A DNA stretch of 64,000 nt from Trifolium pratense. Lineage: Eukaryota > Streptophyta > Magnoliopsida > Fabales > Fabaceae. Where the stretch lies: contig NC_060063.1 of NCBI RefSeq assembly GCF_020283565.1, positions 25,412,777 through 25,476,776 of the forward strand. Direction: 5' to 3'. Position numbers and translations under genes: made by a program. The notes under the pieces were generated by a model that was not told the origin of the DNA, did not search any database, and was given only the letters and a program-made list of their open reading frames with translations. Of the stretch, positions 35,251-44,809 are shown piece by piece; the first letter of the stretch is position 1; each line of letters begins with the position of its first letter.

Positions 35251-36665
35251 GGACGAATCCAGAAATTTTATTAAGTGAGGTCAAGATCATATCATAAATA
35301 AAAGGATAATTTTTTTTCTTGGTCAAGTAACCTAATAGCTAGAAAATCCACCTTAAAGGTGAATAAGTGGAGTGTCTGTTCGAGTAAGCCCTAAAAGCCA
35401 ATATATTTTGATAGAATCTTCTTTTGTATTATGACTTTGATTTATATATTTAATATATATAATAAGACATTTCTTTATTATGTTTGTTTCAAAATAATAA
35501 AGTCCCTAGAATAGCTAGTCTAATTAATGGAACATTAAGTGTGACTTAATAGTGAGACTCCATTAAACATAAGGACACTATTTTTAAAGTATCCATAGTC
35601 AAGTTTTACTGTGATGTGGGATAACAATAAAACATAGAGACTATTATGTGAGTAGACTGATGACCTCATCTCACGAGTCATGGATATGAGATATCAAGTC
35701 TTCACATAGATATAAATATTAGAAGTAATATTTATTTTGGATTGACCCGCCATGAGAATACTACATAGTATGTTATGAAAAGTGTCATAAGTTATTCTCA
35801 TAGTGATAATGGTGTATACCACCCTTCGACTTGAATCCACTATGGACCCTAGATGTGGAGTAGAATGCTTAGTTGCCGTTCAAACATTGTCCGTAACAGG
35901 ATGACTATAAAGTCGGTTGATGGGTACTCCATAAATCATGCTGAGGGACATAAGTGACCTAGATGGAATTTTCCCCTCCTACATAACAAGAGCAATATAT
36001 GTAGGCCTCTTGATGGAATATGACTAATAAAATGCATGGCCAAGCCGAAATAAGTCAATATGAGATATTGAGCTTATTCGTTGCTCAATATATTCTGGGA
36101 TCAAGAAATAAGATATTGAACTATACAAGGGTGACACGATCTATGTCTTGTGTTCAATATATATATATATATATATAAGGGCAAAAAGGTAATTATACAC
36201 ACGATCATTATCATGGAAAGGTTTCGTCAGATCACATGACATTCTCGTCACTTGGGTAGCAGTGATGTGTTGCTAGATACCGCTCACTATTTATAATATT
36301 AAATATTTGATTTAATATTATTGCCAACGTTACGAGAACCTATAGGGTCACACACAAAGGACAGATAGATGAGAGAAATAAATAAGTAAGACTTATTAGT
36401 AATTAAATAATTAAGTATGACTTATTATTTAATTTATGAAAATAGAGAAATGTGGTCCACCATAAGGTATAGTGCAGTGCTTGGCTTTATGACCACACAA
36501 GTGGTTCTATAAATAGAACCCTTGTGATGAAGTTTTTAAGTTTTAACCTAATTTACAAAGTAAAACCTAGCCACCGCTCTCTAAACCCTATTCTCTCTGA
36601 ATCTCTGGTGGAATTGGCTAGCACCAGTCATCGGAGAAGTTCTGTTCGTGTGGACTGAGTAAATG

Positions 36666-36979
36666 TGATGTAGGAGGGTTTCTTTAGTAATTTATTATTT
36701 TAGCTAGATTTAGTTTTATTATATTTTAGGTAGATTTCTGATTTTTATATTTTACCTAGATTAATTATTTTTATATTTAGGTAGATTTGTTATTTTTATT
36801 TAGCTAGGTTTGTTATTTTTCATTACTATTTAAGCAAAACTGCAACTTTTTGATTCAATAAAAATATAGAGAATTTTCTCAAATTTGGTGGATTCCAAAT
36901 TATTCTTTCTGGTAGATTCCAGAGCTTTTATCTAATAGGATTAACGCTTGCTATTCCTTTACGCTTCCGTACTGCGTCA
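36666..36979 (+). repeat. 5' LTR of the zf-XS element
   Basis: TG..CA ends. The inside repeats an about 30-bp theme (TTTTAGGTAGATTT / TTAGCTAGATTT). About ten differences from the 3' LTR by eye. Confidence 0.9.
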
Positions 36980-37042
36980 GTTGGTATCAGAGCAGGTTTC
37001 TCCTGTTATTTTCCTCACGTGATCAGCAAAGGTCAACCGGTG

Positions 37043-37741
37043 ATGAAAAACACGGCTTTATCCGCGACCATCACCGCTTTGACCGCACAAATGGCGGCGT
37101 TTTCCATTCAGTTGAATAACAACGCCTACGACAACGTTAACAACAACAGAAACCATCCGAACAGGGGAGGAGAACATACTCTTGGTGAATCTGATTTGGA
37201 ATACTATGAGCGTAGATATTACAAAAGGTTGAAGGATGATTATTACGAGTTTAAAATATCTGATTCAACATATCGTTGTCCGTTTTGTTGCAACAAAGAT
37301 TACTCCTTGACCGACCTTTTAAGTCATGCTTCCAGAATAGCAGGTAACTCGCGTAAGACGATTAAAGATATCGCTAAACATTCTGTTTTGATATCGTATA
37401 TTAATTGGTATCTTAATGTTAAAGTCAATGAAGCATATAACATCCTCAATATTGCCAACAACAACAATTTTCAACTACGTCACATAACTACTAAAACCCT
37501 AGATGATAACCAACCATCTCTTCCCGAGAAACTTAACGATCCTGCTCATAAATCTAAACCGAAAGAAATTGAAGTAGTTGCTGAACAAGATGCTTCGATT
37601 GAAGTTGACGAATCCAAAGATGAGGAAGGAGTGCTCAATATAGAATTGGAGGGTAGTTTCAACATGAACAACAATGACATGGATTGTGACGCCCAAACAG
37701 AGGCGACGCCAGAAATTGATGTAACAAAGAAGGGAGTGTAA
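37043..37741 (+). CDS. zf-XS domain protein related to FDM/IDN2, inside an LTR element
   Basis: Uninterrupted frame of 232 residues from the first ATG after the primer site (37043) to TAA at 37741. Residues about 55-135 match the zf-XS zinc finger of the SGS3/IDN2/FDM family: a lead-in YYKRLKDDYYEFKISDSTY, then CPFC, the DLLSHAS helix, GNSRKTIKDIAKHSVL. In host proteins this finger precedes XS (RNA-binding), coiled-coil and XH domains and the proteins act in RNA-directed DNA methylation. Here XS, coiled coil and XH are absent; the tail is acidic (EVDESKDEEG) and the N terminus is Asn-rich. The frame is bounded by retroelement primer site and purine tract, so it was captured by the element. 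Whether it is made or functions is unknown. Confidence 0.75.
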   Translation: MKNTALSATITALTAQMAAFSIQLNNNAYDNVNNNRNHPNRGGEHTLGESDLEYYERRYYKRLKDDYYEFKISDSTYRCPFCCNKDYSLTDLLSHASRIAGNSRKTIKDIAKHSVLISYINWYLNVKVNEAYNILNIANNNNFQLRHITTKTLDDNQPSLPEKLNDPAHKSKPKEIEVVAEQDASIEVDESKDEEGVLNIELEGSFNMNNNDMDCDAQTEATPEIDVTKKGV

Positions 37742-38100
37742 CAAATTTATCGTCATTGGTGACGCAATTTGATGCGACTTCAAGGACAACACAAACAGAA
37801 AAACTTATGAACATTGTTCGGTATTTCCATGTTACGCATATAAGTTCTACCGCCGTTGTGGAGTTATTAGAGGGGTGGACAAGTTGTTATCTCAAGTTAG
37901 AAGAGTAAAACGAAGCTGTTAAAGAAGAAAAGAGTTGAGATGAGGCAATACTAAAGGAAGAGTAAAAAGTAGCAATAAAGCAAACGAGAAAAAAATTTGA
38001 TTATTAAAGCAAAATCAGTACTAAGTTTCTACTATGATAAACGCATGAGTCAGTATCAAGATGAGAACCCGGGGTCGAGTTCTTTTGAGGCAGAGGAGAC

Positions 38101-38433
38101 TGATGTAGGAGGGTTTCTTTAGTAATTTATTATTTTAGCTAGATTTAGTTTTATTATATTTTAGGTAGATTTCTTATTTTTATATTTCACCTAGATTAGT
38201 TATTTTTATATTTTAGGTAGGTTTGTTGTTTTTATTTAGCTAGGTTTGTTATTTTTCACTACTATTTAAGCAAAACTGCAACTTTTTGATTCAATAAAAA
38301 TATAGAGAATTTTCTCAAATTTGGTGGATTCCAAATTATTCTTTCTGGTGGATTCCGAAAATCTGGTGGATTCCAGAGCTTTTATCTAATAGGATTAGCG
38401 CTTGCTATTCCTTCACGCTTCCGTACTGCGTCA
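38101..38433 (+). repeat. 3' LTR of the zf-XS element
   Basis: Same ends as the 5' copy; the phrase 'CTGGTGGATTCC' occurs twice here and once in the 5' LTR, which explains the extra length. Confidence 0.9.
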
Positions 38434-38734
38434 AGATGCATTGCTACTTTGCTTTGCTCGTGATCAGAAACAGTTTCTACTTCAAAGGTTCTGCATTTTA
38501 AGAGGTAAACACATAAACTTATGGTTTTGTGTTCTTTGATTTGTTATTAATGGTTTAATCAAGATCCGTTCATCGGGATTGTTCCGCTAAGAGGATTAAT
38601 TTTTGAAAAACCCCTCTTAAATTCTAACAGTGTCCCGGGCTCAAACCCGGGCTCCTGCACATATAGTATCTTATATGTAAGCTATTAGGTTTGATTTAAT
38701 GGTAAGAGATTAAGTTTGACTAGGGGAAAACAAT

Positions 38735-38830
38735 AGTATCATATAAGTAAGCTATTAGGTTTGATTTAATGGTAATGGAGTTAAGTAGAATGCATGATGT
38801 CTAGATTCGATCCTCATTGACTCAAATATA
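38735..38830 (+). repeat. SINE-like fragment with a partial direct duplication
   Basis: Box-A-like GATTTAATGGTAATGGAG and box-B-like GTCTAGATTCGATCC. The first part (GCTATTAGGTTTGATTTAAT) is also present at 38681, so the region is a partial tandem copy. Same family as 6897-6985. Confidence 0.45.
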
Positions 38831-38899
38831 AACTAGAAAAATAATATCATTTAATTGGGGTCATATTGCATAAATATACAAGAAATAGTTAAAAATAAA

Positions 38900-39640
38900 A
38901 TAGGCAAGTAGGGTCAACTGATATTATCAAAAGCTTGAAAGAGAGTTAAATCTTAAATCAACCAACTAATTCTATATTCCTATAGCAACTAATCCTAGGG
39001 CTAGTAGTGATCTTCTTAAAATCAATTCAACTTATTGGCTAGATAAAGAAAAACATTAAACTCGAAATTAACTTAATAACTATTAGTTTGCATTGAATCA
39101 ACTAGAATACGTAGTTACATGGTTCAGATAGATTCAAAATTGATTCATATTCATAACCTAAGGTACTTAGCCACTCATGGAATAGAAAGACATTACACAA
39201 AAGTTTTGATTGATCAATATTCCTTTGATGAAGAATCGCTGGAATTCTGCTCTCTCAAGTGCTTCGTCGTGTTCTCTTCTCTAAAAAGTGGTAATCTTTA
39301 TTGTAGACCAAGTCTCTTATTTATAGAACTCCCCGACAAAAAAATTATTATTTTTGTCTCCCCAAAAAGATTTATTATTCTTTTTTTTTTCTCTAAAAAT
39401 ATTTATTTTGTTTTTTCTTCTTTAGAGTGCCATCATGTCATGATATGCACCAATCGTGGCACGATATCGTCAGATACCGGCCCAATTTTTCTTCTCCAAT
39501 CATGGGGCGATGAGCTGAAATCGTGGGGGGATTTGCATAAGAACTAAAACACTTGATTTTTCATTATTTTTGCTCTGTTTTGTACAATTTCATCAAACTC
39601 TTTCAAATTCTTGTTCTGTCTTCAAATGTGCTAAAACCTT
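38900..39640 (-). repeat. Decayed Tat/Athila-like LTR fragment
   Basis: Shares layout and phrases with the LTR at 39648-40835 (AACATTAA, TTAACTTAAT, TACATGGTTCA versus TACATAGTTCA) and has GC-rich words near 39440-39530 (CGTGGCACGAT, ATGGGGCGATGAG). The open frame 39119-39547 inside it has no protein pattern. Confidence 0.4.
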
Positions 39641-39647
39641 TGTTATT

Positions 39648-40835
39648 TAATGACATTTTGGCAAGTGTACCAAAAATCGGAAGTAATACAATTATCGATC
39701 CACAAAGATTATCTTTACTTTAAACCAAGACAATTGAAACTAGTACTTAGATGTAAAAGAAGTACCATGATTGGGGAATTTTTATAGAGCAATTATAACA
39801 AAGTTATCACAAATTGGTTTCAAAGTACAAGTAACAATGGAATCACCAAAATCAATAGTATTTGGTAGTAAGAATGAATCCTCATGAATTACTCCTTAGT
39901 GCTAAGATAGATTTAACAAAATGATGAAGTCCAATCTTTTGGATTTTCATCCTCTCTATTAATCATGGATTCCTAATCTCTTAGTAGAATTCATGATTAG
40001 TCGAGGTTTAACCACGTTAATCTCACAATCACACTCAATTAATTTCATATCTCTAAGGAATTAACAAATGCTCAAATAAACTAGATCCAGATTCAATTTC
40101 TACTCTCATAGCAAATTGAACAATTAAATCAACTCATATGTGATCAAGATAAGAGAAACATTAAGCACAAAGTTAATTGATTAACACAAATTCATAATCC
40201 ATTCAAAATCATAAACAAACTACATAGTTCAAACACAAGGAATTTGGTTCATCCTAGAGATTCAATCCCAAAGGATTTAACTACACATGATTACAATTGA
40301 AGATACAAAATAGAAGGCGATTGAATACATGATGATGAATTGATGGAAGCTTGGATCAATCTTGCATCCAAGAATCAAGATCTTCAGCTCTAAGCCTCAA
40401 TGGTGATGAATATGGCACTTTTTGCATCAAATAATCAAACCCCTTTCCCTTTTGAGCTCTCCTTTTAAAGATGAAGTAAAATGGGTCACTTAACAACATT
40501 TTTCGCCCCAGCCGCAGCTTTTTTTTCGCCCCAGGCGAAATTTCCCGACTTATCCCTTTCCACAACTTTAGGATTTTCCCCCAAGCGTAGAATTTCGCCC
40601 CAGGCGAAATTTCCAGACTTACCTCCATTTTGATCCATTTTTCTCCCTTTTCAAGCAACTTAAATATCCATGTATTTTTCTCCTTCTCTAAGGGTAAAAC
40701 CTCTAAAAATCCTCCTCAAAGACTTGAATTGGGTTACTTTTAGTGTGTAATAGTACGGCGTTATCGGTATTTATGCAAACTACTAAAATTCTACTAAAAA
40801 TTACTACTAAAAACATCATATAAAATTCTGTCATC
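39648..40835 (-). repeat. Probable solo LTR of a Tat/Athila-like element
   Basis: On the minus strand it starts TGATGACAGAATTT and ends CGATTTTTGGTACACTTGCC..TGTCA, as in this LTR group. It contains three copies of TTCGCCCCAGGCGAAATTTCC-like words at 40500-40615. No clear target duplication, so the exact ends are uncertain. Confidence 0.5.
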
Positions 40836-41007
40836 ATACTCCATGTAGGGATTTGGCATGTGGGGCATGTACATTAGAATGAATTTAGCTCGAAGACAAG
40901 AGATTACTCATCTTCAAGTGAAAATTGATTCAAATGTGTTAGTTTACATGATCACGGAAAATTGCAATACTAACGGAAGGAATGCGCCTTTGATCAGACG
41001 CATTCTG

Positions 41008-43733
41008 TGTAACACCCTTAATTTACCCATTTATTTTATTTTTAAAAAAGTTGATTTCATTTATTTAATAAGGATGTCACACTTACTCCAATTAACTAAT
41101 TCCTCAAATTATTAAAAATCATGCAGCGGAAAATACAAAAATAATATAAGTATCAAGGTCCGAATTGAAAATACTGAATCAAGTGACATAGATCAATTGT
41201 TATAAAAATTTAACAACATAATTAAATAAAAGTTTCTCCCAACAACATCCTAACAGAGCGACTCCAAATAAATAGCAAAGCAACAACTATCCGATCACAC
41301 CATCTATGATTCGTCTCCTACCTGAAAATCTACGGTTGCACACCGTAGGGCCAAGTCAGAAGGGGGAATGTAAAGGTGAGTCAAAATACATCAAGAAATT
41401 AACTGAATTAAAACAACGCAATAACTAACAACATCATAAACAACAACAAGACCACCTAAGCGGATGGTCACGCACATTCATCAGTCAACCACAATCATCA
41501 ATCGTTAATTAAATAAAGAGAAATAACAACAACATTTAAATAAAGAAATATAATCTAAATGCATGCAATGCGCCTAGACTCGCTACATGCATGTGGTACC
41601 ATAGCAATTAGCAACGTCATTTCTAGTTTTACATCATAGAGGATCAACGTCATTATTTTCAACTTCATTAAGCAACATCATTTTCAACGTCATTAAACAA
41701 CATCATTTTCAACGTCAATTATACAACTTCATTAGGCAACGTCATTGGACACATGAATGAATGCATGTCATGTTATAATAAGCAACGTCAATAGGCAACA
41801 TCATTTAACAACTTCAATAGACAACTTCATCATCATTATAGCAACATCAATAAACAACTACATACAACAAAGACAATTATAACATCATAATTTTCAGCAC
41901 AACTCCAACATCATTAAAATAAATAATTTCAATATTGTTATAACCACGTAGCTCAACATCATTATTCAACAAACCAACAATTCGACAACACAATTACTAT
42001 AAACGAACAACGACTTAAAACAACATCGATACACAACAATTATTGGTGACTTCGATTACAACGTCAACTAAAATTTAATAACCTAATTAGTCATTCACTT
42101 CTCTCAGGAGAACAACTTATTACTCGTCTTAACAGAACCTTTAACCCAATTTAACTCGGTTTAGTTTATCGACGGAACGTATGAATTTTAAATCAACTTA
42201 ATTAATAACAATTGTGAAATAAATTCAAATCCTTAATATTATATAAAACCAGGGAGAGTGAGGTATCCCCAACCGTTCCAAATTATTCAAAATACCTTAA
42301 ATAAAATTCTGGGAAATTTTTATTAAATTCTGATATTTTTTAAAAGCATACTTACCTCATTTAATTAACTAAAAATAGTTCCAGGTCTCCGAAAAATCTC
42401 AAACCGGTGCCAAAATTCCCAGAAAGTTATTTACTATTTTTTACTAAGAAAACATTTTTCAAAAGAGACCCCCCCTGCCCTCGCACGCGCCGCCAGTGAG
42501 ACTGGGCGTCGTTGGGCGCTACTGTTCATCTTCTTCACCCAGCGGGTTTGCATATGGGTCGTTTCGACCCGGTTCGTGACCCAGCTTGTTCTCCCTCTAT
42601 ACTCAACGAAACTCGACTTTCCTTATACCGTTTTGATCGTCATTGAATTTCCGAATGATACCCAGTTATAGTTTTTAAAATCGGCAACTAAATCGCTTAA
42701 ATGCGACAAGGTTTATATGTTTCTATTCAAAAAGAAAAACTCCATTAAAATTGTTCAAAAAGCTTGTTGTTGTTGTTCTTCTACTCAGGAAAACTCCCAT
42801 AAATGTTCCTAAATTGTTTAGGACTCTTAAAGCATCATAAAAACTCAACTTGTGATTAGTTAGACTCAAAAACATAATTTTTAATAAATCTTTGTTTTTT
42901 CTCAAACTCTTGAACCCATCCTATCGTTGAATGCATAAGTTCATCTAAAGCCAACCTCAATTACGAATTAATTCAGCAACATCACATACAATACAACATC
43001 ATTGATCATAAGGATAAAAATCACAACAACACAAGCACATCATCATCATCATAGTAAAATTCAAAATTCAACTTCAAGTAAATTCAAACAACAACAACAA
43101 CTATACAACATCACATGCATAAGAGCAACAACTTAAACACATATAATAAATACATCAAGTATTCCTATTGAATTCAGGATTTCAAGAGTATAAAGCTCCC
43201 TTACTTAGATTGCAGTGAACTCCCTAAATTGAGGTTAAGCTTTTTCTTCCTTTGTTTCTCTTCACTCTCCCATGAGCTCTTTCTCTTTCCTCTCACCCAC
43301 TAGCACTATTTTTTTTTTATGTTTGTTTTCTTTTTTTTGTATAGTATGCTAACTCTTCTCAACTTCACTACCCTTTAAACCATTTAATTCCAAGAGACAA
43401 TAGTATTATTATTTTTAAAATAATTTAATCGGAATTAAAATTGTGTTTCTTCTTCTTTATTCATTTCTCTACCATTTTCCTATCTACACCCCCTCTATGC
43501 TCCCAACACATCCTTATTTTATTTTCTACTTATTTTCTTTTAATATTTATTTTCTAACTAGCAACATCGTTATTTTCATTTATCAATTATTTAATTATTC
43601 GCCACAAAATAATTAAATAAACATCGTCAATCAACACCACATAAACATCGTCAATAGACACCACAACAAGAAAATCAACACCACAACAACTAAATAATTA
43701 AATAAAATGAATCATAGTTTTTGGGGCGTTACA
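41008..43733 (-). repeat. Solo LTR, 2726 bp, chromovirus (Tekay-like) type
   Basis: Ends TGTAACACCC and GGGGCGTTACA are inverted to each other, and TTCTG flanks both sides (41003-41007, 43734-43738). On the minus strand it starts TGTAACGCCCC and near its 3' end has CCTACGGTGTGCAACCGTAG, a palindromic phrase I associate with Tekay LTRs. Size and ends fit Ty3/gypsy Tekay; the lineage is from memory. Confidence 0.8.
41630..42060. repeat. AACATCATT / AACGTCATT simple repeat inside the solo LTR
   Basis: About thirty degenerate copies of a 9-12 bp word built on CAACRTCATT, drifting along 430 bp. Confidence 0.75.
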
Positions 43734-44056
43734 TTCTGGATCTCAAGAACACAAATTGGCAAGTTCCGTTTAAGTATTTAACTATACCTAGCGAGAATGA
43801 AACAAATCAACTGATTGATCAGTTAATTTTGTTCTAACTTGAACTCTTTTGATGTGCATATCTTTGAGACTCCACATCATGATCTTCAAATTCTTATTTT
43901 TGATACTCCACCTCATAATCTTACATGCATCAAAAATATTCATGCATCAAAAATATTCGTTTAATTTCTCAGTGTTTTTCCCTCTTTTGAGGTGCTGCCC
44001 CTCTTTTTTTTACCAATGATATACTAGTTTCTTATTCTTGAAAATTTCCAAAGGAT

Positions 44057-44759
44057 GGGCCACGGTGTGCTACTTTATTTGGACGTGGTGCAATGAAGAA
44101 CAACACCAAATGGGTTATGAAAGACCAAGGCATCAATCCCAACATATTCTAAAAAATATAAAGGACTCTGCTTTGGCATAGAAGACACCTAAAGTTATTA
44201 CAACTCCACAATAGGAGTTGGTTTTTGTGAGATGGCAGCCTCCTATAGCAGGTTGGGTGAAAATTAATATAGATGGCTCTTGTCAAGTGGAAGGTTGTAT
44301 TGGATGTGGTGGTGTTATTCGAGGAAGTGATGGCGAATGGTTGAGTGATTTTGCTAAGAATATTGGATATGGTACAACTTATATTTCGGAACTGTGAGGA
44401 GTTTTGGAGGGTCTCAGACAGGCAAGAAGATTGAATTTTAGTAAGGTGGAAGTGTGTGTTGATTCTTTGGTGGTGGTGTGCAGCATATCATTTCTAAGAG
44501 AAATGTAGTCCTTTTGGATGATCTCTTGTAGACCGTATTAGAAGACTTATTGCACTAGAGTAGGAAGTTGTGGTTTAATATCATTTCTATCGTGAAGCAA
44601 ATTCCTGTGCGAATGCTTTGGCGAATCATGGATGTTTCATGGAGTATGAGATAGTCTTCTTCGAAACATGCTGGTGTAATGGGGATTTCCACCCCTCATT
44701 TAATTTCCGTGTATTTTTTTTTTGTCTTTGGGCTTAAGCCTTCTATATTATAAAAAAAT
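44057..44759 (+). mobile_element. 5'-truncated LINE with RNase H, 703 bp
   Basis: A 15-bp duplication AAATTTCCAAAGGAT at 44042-44056 and 44760-44774 frames the insert, and an A-rich tail precedes the right copy. The body encodes a LINE RNase H end (WVKINIDGSC, GCGGVIRGSDGEW, VCVDSLVVV) with one stop and later shifts. Inserted in the LINE relic region just upstream of the next LINE. Confidence 0.88.
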
Positions 44760-44809
44760 AAATTTCCAAAGGATAATTTTTGTCACTAATTAATTCTCTC
44801 TCTCTCAGA

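Larger units (their letters stand above)
36666..38433 (+). mobile_element. Small LTR retroelement carrying a captured zf-XS gene piece
   Basis: Two LTRs, 36666-36979 (314 bp) and 38101-38433 (333 bp), both start TGATGTAGGAGGG and end TACTGCGTCA; the 3' copy has an extra about 18-bp duplication. Flanks AAATG and AGATG differ at one base. The primer site TGGTATCAGAGC (initiator tRNA-Met) follows the 5' LTR at 36982, and a purine tract GAGGCAGAGGAGA precedes the 3' LTR. There is no gag or pol; the only frame inside is the zf-XS protein at 37043-37741. This is a TRIM-like element that has picked up a host sequence. Confidence 0.9.
35377..38629 (+). repeat. Solo LTR (about 1480 bp net) hosting a second LTR element
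   Basis: Starts TGTTCGAGTAAG, ends AATTCTAACA, and is flanked by GTGTC at 35372-35376 and 38630-38634. No internal region follows, so two LTRs recombined into one. The sequence around 36230-36300 (CACTTGGGTAGCAG, GATACCGCTCACTA) is typical of a widespread plant Copia-like LTR, which is an impression from memory. It was later split at 36666 by the element below. Confidence 0.8.
35300..38690 (-). mobile_element. tRNA-derived SINE (minus) split by a solo LTR
   Basis: The left part (35311-35376: GGTCAAGTAACCTAATAGCT .. CACCTTAAAGGTGAATAAGT) and the right part (38630-38672: GTGTCCCGGGCTCAAACCCG .. TGCACATATAGT) are the two halves of the SINE family seen at 15679-15812, in reverse. They join at GTGTC, the duplication made by the solo LTR. 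An older element starting AGGGACGAATCCAG at about 35253 may host the SINE. Confidence 0.75.
40836..43900 (+). pseudogene. LINE RNase H remnant split by a 2.7 kb solo LTR
   Basis: 40850-41007 (WGMYIRMNLA..QEITHLQVKIDS..LVYMITENC) and 43739-43860 (NTNWQVPFKY..) are the two halves of a LINE RNase H, lining up with the intact stretch at 47285-47510. They rejoin at TTCTG. Decayed, no function. Confidence 0.75.

Noticed and set aside
39119..39547. 142-codon open frame
   Set aside because: It lies in an LTR-like stretch, is rich in Phe/Leu/Ser from T-rich DNA and matches no known domain.
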